A stretch of DNA of 64,000 bases, from NCBI RefSeq assembly GCF_900215535.1, contig NZ_OCND01000007.1, forward strand, positions 216,681 through 280,680. The letters run 5' to 3'. The position numbers were made by a program, and so were the translations under genes. This stretch comes from Pseudoxanthomonas wuyuanensis (lineage in GTDB: Bacteria > Pseudomonadota > Gammaproteobacteria > Xanthomonadales > Xanthomonadaceae). The notes under the pieces were generated by a model. The model worked only from the letters and a program-made list of their open reading frames with translations. It was not told where the DNA came from and searched no databases. Positions 55,887 through 64,000 of this stretch are shown here, in pieces (the stretch's first letter is position 1; every line of letters begins with the position of its first letter).

Positions 55887-55929
55887 GGCCTTGTTGCAAC
55901 AGCGCCAACAGGTTCTGGAGCATTCTTGG

Positions 55930-55990
55930 CCGGGATCCAGCGACTTTTTGCCATCCGGTGTGCAAGTCATTGGGTCCCGGTTTGCGCCGG
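55930..55990. repeat. Decayed REP-like pair (GTCATCCCGG family)
   Basis: GGCCGGGATCCAGCGAC and TTGGGTCCCGGTTTGCGCCGG face each other and match the inner parts of the well-preserved pair at 16214-16307, with the outer GTCATC ends lost. It lies in the 236-bp gap before the phospholipase gene. Confidence 0.6.
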
Positions 55991-56090
55991 AAGCGCTTTT
56001 CGACAGCCGAATGGCTGGTCATGACGATGGCTATTCTTCATGAGCAGGCAGTTGATCCGAAAACGCTCTAGTTACGATGCGATGCAAGGA

Positions 56091-56111
56091 CGCCCGGCGC
56101 ACCGCCGGGCG
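56091..56111 (+). promoter_or_regulatory. Hairpin abutting the ribosome-binding site of the phospholipase C gene
   Basis: CGCCCGGCG and CGCCGGGCG form a perfect 9-bp stem with a 3-base CAC loop. It ends one base before the AGGAG Shine-Dalgarno (56113-56117) of the gene starting at 56123. A stem this close to the ribosome site could limit or regulate translation. Confidence 0.55.
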
Positions 56112-56122
56112 CAGGAGCTGCA

Positions 56123-58267
56123 ATGACCGATCCCGTACGCCGCCGCCTGCTGGCCGCCGCTGCCGCCGCAGGCGCGGGCGCCTTGCTGCCGCCCAGCATC
56201 GCCCGCGCGCTGTCCATCGCGCCGGATGTCTGCAGCGGCACGCTGCAGGACGTGGCCCATGTGGTGATCCTGATGCAGGAAAACCGCTCCTTCGATCACT
56301 ACTTCGGCACGCTGGCCGGCGTGCGCGGCTTCGGCGATCGCTTCCCCATCCCGGCCGCGGATGCCGCCGGCGCCGCGCGCCGCAACGTGTGGCTGCAACC
56401 GCGCCAGGATCGCAGCCGGATGATGGCACCGTTCGCGCTGGATACCGCCGCGCATTTCGGCTACATGCGCGTGGAAGGCACCCCGCACAGCTGGCCGGAT
56501 GCGCAACACGCCTGGGACCACGGCCGCATGGCCGACTGGCCGGCCAGCAAGCACGACCATTCGCTGGGCTATTACCGGCGCGCCGACATCCCGTTCCAGT
56601 TCGCCCTGGCCGAGGCCTTCACCGTCTGCGACGCCTACCACGCCTCGATGCAGGCGGGCACCAATCCCAACCGCCTGTTCCTGTGGACCGGCGGCAACGA
56701 TCCGCACGCGCGCGGCGGCGGGCCGGCGGTGGCCAACTCGCACGACAACTTTGCCGAACTGGGCGGCCACCCGGCTTCGTACAGCTGGACCACGTATACC
56801 GAGCGGCTGCAGCGCGCCGGCGTGTCGTGGCAGATCTACCAGGACATGGCCGACAACTTTACCGACAATCCGCTGGCGGGTTTTGAAACGTTCCGCCAGG
56901 CGTACCAGGCCGCGCCTGGCCACGACTCGGCGTTGCGCCAGCGCGGCGTCAGCACCTGCGGCCTGGACCGCCTGCGCCACGACGTGCGCGAGGGCAGGCT
57001 GCCGCAGGTGTCCTATCTGATCGCCCCGGCGGCCGCCAGCGAGCATCCTGGTCCGTCCAGCCCGGCGCAGGGCGCGGCCTATACCGCGCAGGTGCTGGAT
57101 GCGTTGACCGCCAACCCCAAGGTCTGGAGCCGCACCGTACTGCTGCTGATGTTCGACGAGAACGACGGCTTCTTCGATCACATGCCGCCGCCGGCGCCGC
57201 CCTCGCGCGACGACAGCGCACCCGATGGCTGGGCGGGCGCATCCATGGTGTCTACCGAAGGCGAATACCACCTGCATCCCAGCCCCGGCAACGAAAAGTA
57301 CGACCTGCCGGCGCTGCGCGGACGTCCCTACGGCCTGGGCCCGCGCGTGCCGCTGTATGTAATTTCGCCGTGGAGCGCTGGCGGCTGGGTGGATTCGGAA
57401 GTGTTCGATCACACCTCGGTGATACGGTTGCTGGAGAAACGTTTTGGCGTGCCCGAACCCAACATCAGTCCCTGGCGGCGCGCGGTCTGTGGCGACCTGA
57501 CCTCCGCCTTCGACTTTGCCCGCGTCGACCAAAGCGAGTTTCTGCACCGGCTTCCGGCCACCGCCGCGGCCGCCGCCCGCGCCGCCGCCTTGCCCGGGCG
57601 CGCCACGCCGGCCGGCCCTGCGGACATCGAAGTCTCCGTGCAGGAAACCGGCGTGCGGCGCTCGCGCGCGCTGCCGTACCGGTGGCGCGTGCACGGTGCC
57701 ATCGACACGTCCGCCGGCAAGGTAGCGCTGGAGCTGATCAACGCCGGCACGGCGGCCGCGGTGCTGCAGGTCTACGACCGCCACCGGCTGGACCGGATAC
57801 CGCGCCGCTACACGGTGGCTGCGAGCGGGCGCCTGCAGGACCGCTGGCTGCCCACCGAAACGGGCGCCTACGATCTGTGGCTGCTGGGACCCAACGGCTT
57901 TCACCGGCACTACTGCGGCCGCATCGACCAGGGCTGGATCGATGCCCAGGTCGAACCCGGCCCCGGCGATCGCATCCGTTTGCAGCTGCGCAATCCCGGC
58001 GCCGCCGAATGCCGGCTGCAACTGGGCGCCAACGCCTATGCCGGCGTGCCGGAAGGGCAGTTCATGCTGGCGGCCGGCGAGCAGCGCGTGATCGAATGGG
58101 CATCGGACCCCGCCGGCGGCTGGTACGACCTGCGCCTGACCGATCCGCAACGGCCGGACTGGCAGCAACGCCTGGCCGGCCGCGTGGAAACCGGCCGCGA
58201 TTCGATCAGCGACCCGGCCATGGGCGGCGCCGCGCTGCTATGGCAGGAGCCCGCCGCGCCCCGATAG
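56123..58267 (+). CDS. Phosphocholine-specific phospholipase C, Tat-exported
   Basis: 714 residues. The N-terminus DPVRRRLLAAAAAAGAGALLPP is a Tat signal. The phosphoesterase domain has MQENRSFDHYFG (51-62), the catalytic-site motif of PlcH/PlcN-AcpA enzymes, then SYLIAPAAASEHPGPSS, LMFDENDGFFDH and the double C-terminal DUF756-type domains (about 490-580 and 600-695). It cleaves the phosphocholine head from phosphatidylcholine or sphingomyelin in the periplasm or outside the cell. A strong Shine-Dalgarno (AGGAG) lies next to a hairpin. The neighbouring TonB receptor is co-oriented, 236 bp upstream. Confidence 0.93.
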   Translation: MTDPVRRRLLAAAAAAGAGALLPPSIARALSIAPDVCSGTLQDVAHVVILMQENRSFDHYFGTLAGVRGFGDRFPIPAADAAGAARRNVWLQPRQDRSRMMAPFALDTAAHFGYMRVEGTPHSWPDAQHAWDHGRMADWPASKHDHSLGYYRRADIPFQFALAEAFTVCDAYHASMQAGTNPNRLFLWTGGNDPHARGGGPAVANSHDNFAELGGHPASYSWTTYTERLQRAGVSWQIYQDMADNFTDNPLAGFETFRQAYQAAPGHDSALRQRGVSTCGLDRLRHDVREGRLPQVSYLIAPAAASEHPGPSSPAQGAAYTAQVLDALTANPKVWSRTVLLLMFDENDGFFDHMPPPAPPSRDDSAPDGWAGASMVSTEGEYHLHPSPGNEKYDLPALRGRPYGLGPRVPLYVISPWSAGGWVDSEVFDHTSVIRLLEKRFGVPEPNISPWRRAVCGDLTSAFDFARVDQSEFLHRLPATAAAAARAAALPGRATPAGPADIEVSVQETGVRRSRALPYRWRVHGAIDTSAGKVALELINAGTAAAVLQVYDRHRLDRIPRRYTVAASGRLQDRWLPTETGAYDLWLLGPNGFHRHYCGRIDQGWIDAQVEPGPGDRIRLQLRNPGAAECRLQLGANAYAGVPEGQFMLAAGEQRVIEWASDPAGGWYDLRLTDPQRPDWQQRLAGRVETGRDSISDPAMGGAALLWQEPAAPR

Positions 58268-58321
58268 CCATCCGGTGTGCGCGATGACGAACGCGCCGCA
58301 GCGCGTCCGAAGGGTGAACGG
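58262..58321. repeat. 60-bp sequence shared (inverted) with 52651-52709
   Basis: The core GATGACGAACGCGCCGCAGC is identical and the flanks CGATAGC and GGTGAACGG match with a few changes. It begins at the phospholipase stop codon. Its nature is unknown; it contains the small palindrome GCGCCGCAGCGCG. Confidence 0.75.
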
Positions 58322-58361
58322 AAGGCTTTGACTCTCCGGATTACCAATCGCAATTCCAACG

Positions 58362-58545
58362 TGTGGGAGCGACGTCAGTCGCGAACGCCCGCGATGCAGA
58401 ATTGTGGGGGCGACGTTAGTCGCGATGAAGCTTTACCAGGAAGGCCTCATCGCGACTGACCCGTGCCGGCATGCCGGCACGACTCCCACAGGGAAGGATC
58501 TACCGGTAGCGCCTCATCGCGACTGACGTCGCTCCTACAGGAAAG
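58362..58545. repeat. GGAGCGACG-family repeat block after phospholipase C gene
   Basis: Starts TGTGGGAGCGACGTCAGTCG and ends CGACTGACGTCGCTCCTACA, with an internal second unit (from about 58404) that includes the GTGCCGGCATGCCGGCAC palindrome. The gap 58268-58570 contains only this and the 60-bp shared sequence; no gene is supported. Confidence 0.87.
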
Positions 58546-58570
58546 AATTTACAGGAAAGAATTCTGGCGC

Positions 58571-58969
58571 CTACGAATGCGCAGGCGGCGGCTTGGGTTC
58601 GCTGCCCAATATCCGCCGCTGTACCCCGTCCAGATAGGCATCGGCCTCGGCAGTCGTGGCGAAAACGGCGTCCATCGGCACCGCCTGCACAATCTCGATG
58701 ACCTTGCGCACCTGTTCCTGCGGGTGCACCAGCAGCAGCTTGCCTTCGTGCGGGGCCAGCGCCTTGCGCGCCTGCAGGATCGAGCGCACGCCGGCGCTGC
58801 TGATGTAGTCCACATGGCCCAGTTCCAGCACCAGCGCCTGCGGGCGTCCGGCCAGCAGCGGCGCCAGCGCCTCGTCCAGCGCTTCGTGGCTGTGCGAATC
58901 CAGCCGCCCGGCCAATACCACGTACTGGTTGCCATTGACCGGCGGGTAGATCTGGATGTCCAGGTTCAT
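58571..58969 (-). CDS. STAS-domain anti-sigma-factor antagonist (second copy)
   Basis: 132 residues, MNLDIQIYPPVNGNQYVVLAGRL at the N-terminus, then the phosphorylatable Ser57/Ser58 in YISSAGVRS and a C-terminal helix TTAEADAYLDGVQRRIL. It is a paralogue of the neighbour at 59112-59495, with the same length of STAS core and the same YISSAG position. In partner switching the unphosphorylated form binds the RsbW-type kinase. A 142-bp gap separates it from the first copy, so it may be expressed separately. Confidence 0.9.
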   Translation of the reverse strand: MNLDIQIYPPVNGNQYVVLAGRLDSHSHEALDEALAPLLAGRPQALVLELGHVDYISSAGVRSILQARKALAPHEGKLLLVHPQEQVRKVIEIVQAVPMDAVFATTAEADAYLDGVQRRILGSEPKPPPAHS

Positions 58970-59111
58970 CGTGGTCCCGGTGCGGCGTTCCGCAAGCGGC
59001 TTGCCGGGGGCAATGCCGCCCGGGATGACGCCGCAGCCCGGCTCGCAGGGCAGGGCGCGGGGCAACGCCGCTCAAACCGGCACGCGCACTTCAACATGAC
59101 CGGCACCGCCA

Positions 59112-59495
59112 TCAGTCCTCGTCCTCGCCCTGCAGCACCTTGCGCTGCATCGCGTCCAGGTAGGCGTCGGCTTCGGCGGTGGAGCTGAAGATGTCGTTCA
59201 ACGGCACCGCCTTGACCACGTCGAACACCTTCTGGATCTGCGGCTGCGGATTGACCACCAGCACCTTGCCGCCGTGGCCTATCAGGCCTTTGCGCGCCTT
59301 GAAGATGGAACGGATGCCGGCGCTGCTGATGTATTCCAGCGCCGACAGATCAAGCACCAGCGACCGCAACTGCGGGTTCAGCAGCGGCGCGATCGCCACG
59401 TCCAGGTCCTCGTAGGTGTGCGTGTCCAGGCGGCCGCCCAGGCTGACGCGCTGACTGCCGTTGGCGGCAGGTTGAATCCGTATGTCCAGGCTCAT
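59112..59495 (-). CDS. STAS-domain anti-sigma-factor antagonist (first copy)
   Basis: 127 residues with Ser57/Ser58 in YISSAGIRSIFKARKG and a C-terminal TAEADAYLDAMQRKVL helix. Its ATG overlaps the TGA of the upstream kinase gene (ATGA), so the antagonist and its kinase are made together. The kinase would inactivate it by serine phosphorylation, and the SpoIIE-type phosphatase of the same operon would reactivate it. Target unknown, since no sigma factor lies in the operon. Confidence 0.92.
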   Translation of the reverse strand: MSLDIRIQPAANGSQRVSLGGRLDTHTYEDLDVAIAPLLNPQLRSLVLDLSALEYISSAGIRSIFKARKGLIGHGGKVLVVNPQPQIQKVFDVVKAVPLNDIFSSTAEADAYLDAMQRKVLQGEDED

Positions 59496-59926
59496 GCTTC
59501 ACTCTCCGTAGTGGGGATGCGCAGACTGACACGCAGTACGTTGTAATCGCCGATGCGCTGATAGGCGATACGGTGGGCCAGGTGGCGGATCAGGTAGACG
59601 CCCAGCCCGCCGACCGCGCGGTCCACGATATCGGCTTCCAGGTCCGGTTCCGGCGCGCTCAGCGGGTCGAACGGCGCGCCGGTGTCGCGGAACTCCAGGT
59701 TCAGCAGATCCTCGACGATACCGATGTCCACCGACAGCTCGTGCTGGCCCAGGCGCGCGCCCTCCTTGCCGTAGTCGATGGCGTTGCTGGCCAGCTCCTC
59801 GACAATCAGCCGCACATCGTCACGGACATTACGGCTGATGCCGTGGCGTTTCAATACCGCTTCCAACGAGGCGTTGAGGTCTTCGACGCGGGCGTATTCG
59901 CCCGGCACGATCAGTCGTATCAACAT
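59492..59926 (-). CDS. RsbW/SpoIIAB-type serine kinase (anti-sigma-like)
   Basis: 144 residues of the GHKL ATPase fold: N-box EELASNAIDYG (44-54), G1-box FRDTGAPFDP (79-88) and G2-like AVGGLGVYLIRHL (105-117). It starts 16 bases after the phosphatase gene ends and overlaps the first STAS gene. It should bind and phosphorylate STAS antagonists. Because no partner sigma factor is encoded here, the output may instead be another protein that the free kinase sequesters. Confidence 0.9.
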   Translation of the reverse strand: MLIRLIVPGEYARVEDLNASLEAVLKRHGISRNVRDDVRLIVEELASNAIDYGKEGARLGQHELSVDIGIVEDLLNLEFRDTGAPFDPLSAPEPDLEADIVDRAVGGLGVYLIRHLAHRIAYQRIGDYNVLRVSLRIPTTESEA

Positions 59927-59942
59927 GGCGTCTGCTCCTGCG

Positions 59943-61895
59943 TCATTGAGGGCTGCCTGCATCCTGGCGCAGGCGGATGGCCAGCACCGTGATGTCGTCG
60001 GACTGCGGGGCAGGATCGGCGAAGGCGTGCACTTGCGCAACCAACTGCTCGCATTGCGCCTTGGCATCAAGGTGCGGGCTCAGCGCGGCGATCAGGCGCG
60101 CTTCGCCAAAAGCCTGGTCCTGCGCGTTGAAGGCCTCGGTGATGCCGTCGGTGTAACCCAGCAGCGTCGCGCCCGGCGCCAGCCGCCCGCGCCATAGCGG
60201 AAACTCGCCGCTCACCTCGAAGCCCAGCGGCGGCCCCGACCGTACCGGCAGCGTCTCCGTGCGGCCATCGGCGTGCAGCAGCAGCGGCGCATCATGGCCG
60301 GCGCTGGCCAGCACGCAGTCGCCGTTGCGCACATCGATGCAGCCGCACAGCACGGTGGCGAACATGCAGGTGTCGTTGCCTTCGACCAGCCGCCTGGAGG
60401 CCTCGGCCAGCACCTGGTCCGGGCAGTCTGCCGCGCGCGCGGCCACCTCCAGCACCGTCACCGTGCGCGCCATGAACAGCGCCGCCGGCACGCCCTTGTC
60501 CGACACGTCGCCCACCGCAAACCACAGCCGGTCCGCGCCGGCCTCGATGAAGCTGTAGAAATCGCCGCCTACCGCCTTGGCCGGCTCCAGCTGCGCATGC
60601 GCTTCCAGATGGCTGCGGTCGCGATCGATGACGCGGCCGCGCGGCAGCATCGCCAGTTGGATGTCGCGGGCGATCGACAGTTCGCTTTCGAGCTTCTGCC
60701 GCGCCGCGCCCATTTCCTCGATCTCGCGCAGCTGGCGCTGGATGGAGCCGCGCGCGTGTTCCAGCGTGCGCGCCATCTGCCCGACTTCGTCGTTGCGGTA
60801 GGTGTGCGGCACCGGGCTTTCGTACTGCCCCTGCGCCAGATGCGCGGCCGATGCCGACAGCCGCTCCACCGGCAGGCTGATGCGCTTGGCCAGCTTGCGC
60901 ACCAGCAGCATGCAGACCAGCGCCAGCAGCGCGCCCACCGCCGCCAGCAGCAACAACGCCCGGTGCAGGCGCTGCATGATCAACGCATAGGACTGCGCCA
61001 CCAGCAGGCTCCAGCCGGACTGGCCGACCGGCTCGACCACGGTGTAGCGGGTTTCGCCGCTGATGGCGTCGGTGTGCACCATCTGCAGCGCCTTGCGCAG
61101 CCGCACCGCTTCGGCCGCTGGCGCCAGATCGTGGCGGCCGCTGCGCTGGATGTAGTCGGTCAGGTATTGACGCTGCTCCAGCGCCACTTCCGGGTTCAGT
61201 GCCAGCGTGCCGGCCGGTGCCACCAGGCTCACCCGCCAGCCAGGCAGGCTGGCCAGCGACTCGACCATGCCGGTCAGCGTTTCCAGCGGCAGGTCCAGGC
61301 TGACCATGCCGCGGGTGACCACGCCGCGGCCGGCGTCGCGCAACGGCATGTTGTAGGTGACCATCCAGCGGTGGCCGGCGGTTTCGTTGAAGTACGGCTC
61401 GGACCACCAGCCCACCGGCGAGGCCACCGTGCGCTGGTACCAGCCCTGGGCGCGGTAGTCGTAGCCGGTGGCGACAAAATCGCGGTCGCTGCCGTCGGCG
61501 GCGATATAGCGCGCAAACGGCGCATCGCCGGCCTGCCGCGGTTCCAGGATCAGCAGCCCGCCGGCCGCGCCGGGGGTGGCGCGCACCATGGCCCGCAGCG
61601 TGATGACCAGCTCGTCCGGGTCCAGCCGCGCCTGGCCGATCAGTTCGGACAGGCCCTGGGTGGTGATGGTGACCCCGTGCATGGCGCCGTCCAGCCGTTC
61701 GGCCGCCTCCTGCGCGCTGGCGCGGGTGTCCAGGCGCGCGTCCTGGATGATCAGCCTGCGCGCAAACCAACCCGTGCCCAGCACCAGCAGCACCAGCAGC
61801 AGCACGTTGATCAGGCCCGCCCACAGCGCAATGCGCGTGCGCAGGCTGTGACGCCAGTGCACGGCTCCGGTCCCTGCCTGCGGTACTGCGGCCAT
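59943..61895 (-). CDS. SpoIIE-type PP2C phosphatase with periplasmic Cache sensor and HAMP
   Basis: 650 residues from the ATG at 61895. TM1 (about 22-44) precedes a double-Cache-type periplasmic domain with GYDYRAQGWYQRTV, WWSEPYFNETAGHRWMVTYN and GMVSLDLPLETLTGMV. TM2 (about 310-330) and a HAMP domain (KRISLPVERLSASA) follow, then a coiled coil and the PP2C/SpoIIE domain with metal motifs AVGGDFYSF, VGDVSDKGVPAALFMA and the final PQSDDITVLAIR. It should dephosphorylate the STAS proteins in response to an external small molecule, as the first gene of the operon. Divergent from aceE. Confidence 0.93.
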   Translation of the reverse strand: MAAVPQAGTGAVHWRHSLRTRIALWAGLINVLLLVLLVLGTGWFARRLIIQDARLDTRASAQEAAERLDGAMHGVTITTQGLSELIGQARLDPDELVITLRAMVRATPGAAGGLLILEPRQAGDAPFARYIAADGSDRDFVATGYDYRAQGWYQRTVASPVGWWSEPYFNETAGHRWMVTYNMPLRDAGRGVVTRGMVSLDLPLETLTGMVESLASLPGWRVSLVAPAGTLALNPEVALEQRQYLTDYIQRSGRHDLAPAAEAVRLRKALQMVHTDAISGETRYTVVEPVGQSGWSLLVAQSYALIMQRLHRALLLLAAVGALLALVCMLLVRKLAKRISLPVERLSASAAHLAQGQYESPVPHTYRNDEVGQMARTLEHARGSIQRQLREIEEMGAARQKLESELSIARDIQLAMLPRGRVIDRDRSHLEAHAQLEPAKAVGGDFYSFIEAGADRLWFAVGDVSDKGVPAALFMARTVTVLEVAARAADCPDQVLAEASRRLVEGNDTCMFATVLCGCIDVRNGDCVLASAGHDAPLLLHADGRTETLPVRSGPPLGFEVSGEFPLWRGRLAPGATLLGYTDGITEAFNAQDQAFGEARLIAALSPHLDAKAQCEQLVAQVHAFADPAPQSDDITVLAIRLRQDAGSPQ

Positions 61896-62127
61896 GCCGA
61901 ACCCCCGCCCATTCCCCCTAGCGGCCGATGATATGCCTGTCGCGGCGCAGCAAACAGCGCCGCCCGTCAAAGGTCTTGTTTTGGTGATCCCGGCTGTCCC
62001 GGGACAACAGAAAACAGCATTCCATACGCCCGCGTAGCCACGTCGGCAAGCGGGCGCGTGCGTTACACTTCAGGGTTCTTGAAAACGACAACAACCGCGC
62101 GGTGAGCGTGGTGCAACGGGAGCGGTA

Positions 62128-64000
62128 ATGAACTGGTTGAACGAGATGTTGCAGAGCGATCCGGATCCGGCGGAAACCCGCGAGTGGATCGATTCGATGC
62201 AGGCGGTCATCAACACCGATGGCGCGCTGCGTGCACATCAGTTGCTGGAAGGCATGGTGGAACTGACCCGCCGCAACGGCGCCTACCTGCCGTTCTCGCC
62301 CACCACCGAGTACGTCAACACCATCAGCCCGGCCAACGAGGCCAAGAGCCCCGGCGATGCGGCCATCGAGTGGCGCCTGCGTTCGATCATCCGCTGGAAT
62401 GCGATGGCCACCGTGGTGCGCGCCAACCGCAAGCCCGGCGACCTGGGCGGCCACATCGCCAGCTTCGCCTCCAGCGCCACGCTGTACGACGTGGGCTTCA
62501 ACCACTTCTGGCGCGCGCCCAGCGAAAACCACCCGGGCGACCTGCTGTTCATCCAGGGCCACAGCTCGCCGGGCATCTACGCGCGTTCGTTCCTGGAAGG
62601 CCGCATCAGCGAAGCGCAGCTGGACAACTTCCGCATGGAAGTCGACGGCCAGGGCATTTCCTCCTACCCGCACCCGTGGCTGATGCCCGACTACTGGCAG
62701 ACGCCCACCGTGTCGATGGGCCTGGGCCCGCTGGCGGCGATCTACCAGGCGCAGTTCATGAAGTACCTGGAGAACCGCGGCCTGATCGAGAAGTCCGACC
62801 GCAAGGTGTGGTGCTTCATCGGCGACGGCGAATCGGACGAACCGGAAACCCTGGGCGCCATCGCCCTGGCCGGCCGCGAAGGGCTGGACAACCTGGTGTT
62901 CGTGGTCAACTGCAACCTGCAGCGCCTGGACGGCCCGGTGCGCGGCAACGGCAAGATCATCCAGGAATTGGAAGGCGTGTTCCGCGGCGGCGGCTGGAAC
63001 GTCATCAAGCTGCTGTGGGGCAGCTACTGGGATCCGCTTCTGGCGCGCGACACCAACGGCGTGCTGCGCAAGCTGATGATGGAAACCGTCGACGGCGAAT
63101 ACCAGAACTGCAAGGCCTTCGGCGGCGCCTACACGCGCGCCAACTTCTTCGGCAAGTACCCGGAAACCGCGGCCATGGTGGCCAACCTGTCCGATGACGA
63201 CATCTGGCGCCTGAACCGCGGCGGCCACGACCCGCACAAGGTCTACGCGGCCTACCACGAAGCGGTCAACACCCAGGGCATGCCCACGGTGATCCTGGCC
63301 AAGACGGTGAAGGGCTATGGCATGGGTTCGGCGGGCGAATCGCTCAACCCCACCCACCAGACCAAGAAGCTGGACGACGAGGCCATCAAGACCTTCCGCG
63401 ACCGCTTCAACATCCCGGTCAGCGACAAGCAGCTGGAAGACGGCGCGCAGATTCCGTTCTACCACCCCGGCGAGGACTCGCCGGAAGTGCAGTACCTGAA
63501 GGAGCGCCGCGCCGCCCTGGGCGGCTACCTGCCGCAGCGCCGGCAGAAGGCGTCCAAGTCGTTCGTGGTGCCGGGGCTGGACAAGTACGAGCGCCTGCTC
63601 AAGGACAGCGGCGAGCGCACCTACAGCACCACCATGGCCTTCGTGCAGAGCCTCAACATCGCCCTGCGCGACAAGGAACTGGGCCCGCGCATCGTGCCCA
63701 TCGTGGCCGACGAAGCGCGCACCTTCGGCATGGAAGGCATGTTCCGCCAGATCGGCATCTATGCGCCGTTCGGGCAGAAGTACAAGCCGGTCGATGCCGA
63801 CCAGCTGATGTACTACCGCGAAGACCAGAGCGGCCAGGTGCTGCAGCAGGGCATCAGCGAGCCGGGCGCCATCGCCAGCTGGATGGCCGCCGGCACCAGC
63901 TATTCGGTCAGCGACGTGCCCATGCTGCCGTTCTACATCTACTACTCCATGTTCGGCTTCCAGCGCGTGGGCGATCTGGCCTGGCAGGCGGCGGACATGC
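62128..64000 (+). CDS. aceE: Pyruvate dehydrogenase E1 component (3' end cut by window edge)
   Basis: The first 624 codons from the ATG at 62128 (GGGAG six bases upstream). This is the homodimeric E1 of Gammaproteobacteria, which decarboxylates pyruvate on thiamine diphosphate and passes the acetyl group to AceF. The thiamine/metal motif is GDGESDEPE (232-240) followed by VVNCNLQRLDGPV. The GAYLPFSPTTEYVNTI opening, HPWLMPDYWQTPTVSMGLGP and GTSYSVSDVPMLPFYIYYSMFGFQR match the family. About 270 more residues are expected beyond the edge. The 232-bp divergent region to its left contains both promoters. Confidence 0.97.
   Translation, partial: MNWLNEMLQSDPDPAETREWIDSMQAVINTDGALRAHQLLEGMVELTRRNGAYLPFSPTTEYVNTISPANEAKSPGDAAIEWRLRSIIRWNAMATVVRANRKPGDLGGHIASFASSATLYDVGFNHFWRAPSENHPGDLLFIQGHSSPGIYARSFLEGRISEAQLDNFRMEVDGQGISSYPHPWLMPDYWQTPTVSMGLGPLAAIYQAQFMKYLENRGLIEKSDRKVWCFIGDGESDEPETLGAIALAGREGLDNLVFVVNCNLQRLDGPVRGNGKIIQELEGVFRGGGWNVIKLLWGSYWDPLLARDTNGVLRKLMMETVDGEYQNCKAFGGAYTRANFFGKYPETAAMVANLSDDDIWRLNRGGHDPHKVYAAYHEAVNTQGMPTVILAKTVKGYGMGSAGESLNPTHQTKKLDDEAIKTFRDRFNIPVSDKQLEDGAQIPFYHPGEDSPEVQYLKERRAALGGYLPQRRQKASKSFVVPGLDKYERLLKDSGERTYSTTMAFVQSLNIALRDKELGPRIVPIVADEARTFGMEGMFRQIGIYAPFGQKYKPVDADQLMYYREDQSGQVLQQGISEPGAIASWMAAGTSYSVSDVPMLPFYIYYSMFGFQRVGDLAWQAADM

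Noticed and set aside
53499..55970. A very long antisense open frame (over 800 codons) opposite the second TonB receptor
   Set aside because: The product is Val/Gly/Gln/Arg-rich low-complexity sequence without domains, a by-product of GC-rich third codon positions; the plus-strand receptor has clear signal, plug and barrel motifs.

Overview
The window looks like chromosome from a high-GC gammaproteobacterium of the Xanthomonadaceae (Xanthomonas / Pseudoxanthomonas / Lysobacter / Stenotrophomonas group). The evidence is strong GC bias at third codon positions, two large TonB-dependent receptors, a glutaredoxin/rhodanese fusion of a type I know from this family, a Tat-exported phospholipase C beside a TonB receptor, and intergenic palindromic repeats (TGTAGGAGCGACGTcAGTCGCGA-like and GTCATCCCGGcgcAAGCCGGGA-like). 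The genus cannot be fixed from the sequence alone. No tRNA, rRNA, CRISPR array or transposase gene was recognised.

Layout. 1-5034: a KaiC-type double ATPase (cut by the left edge) with a small helical partner, a PhzF-like enzyme, and a YczE membrane protein divergent from a MocR regulator across a palindromic operator. 5319-9921: TonB receptor, AraC regulator and divergent SDR. 10032-12514: formaldehyde detoxification (frmR-frmA-frmB). 12481-19676: an ATP-pyrophosphatase-like enzyme, a MITE-like insertion, a DegV protein, two tandem exported amidohydrolases (one carrying a palindromic repeat inside its signal-peptide coding region), an AMP-nucleosidase-like protein, and GFA and DUF924 proteins.

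19870-31403 is the most interesting region. It is a nine-gene, single-strand, visibly AT-richer operon bounded by a direct repeat of about 127 bp. That repeat is the 3' end of the glutaredoxin-rhodanese gene, intact on the right and a dead fragment on the left. Its first three genes match the mycobacterial decaprenyl-phosphoryl-arabinose (DPA) pathway: a UbiA-type phosphoribosyltransferase fused to a HAD phosphatase domain, a DprE1-like FAD oxidase and a DprE2-like reductase. Then come a nucleotide-sugar-epimerase-like protein, two polytopic GT-C-like proteins, a FAD oxidoreductase, a third polytopic protein with a large soluble tail, and a GtrA-family protein. I infer a transferred lipid-linked D-arabinofuranose (or ribofuranose) glycosylation system.

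31404-39375: glutaredoxin fusion, polysaccharide deacetylase, a second MITE-like element, SGNH hydrolase, AlaA-type aminotransferase, RsgA GTPase, and a secreted unknown next to a QEGLA-motif metallopeptidase-like protein. 39445-52261: a two-component-propeller diguanylate cyclase, an O/P-type porin, a LuxR response regulator, a hybrid histidine kinase with a DctB-like sensor, the dicarboxylate transporter DctA and the malic enzyme MaeB, which together look like a C4-dicarboxylate uptake and use block. 52761-58267: VOC protein, TonB receptor and phosphocholine-type phospholipase C, separated by dense repeats. 58571-61895: a partner-switching operon (SpoIIE-type phosphatase, RsbW-type kinase, two STAS antagonists). 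62128-64000: the start of aceE, cut by the right edge.
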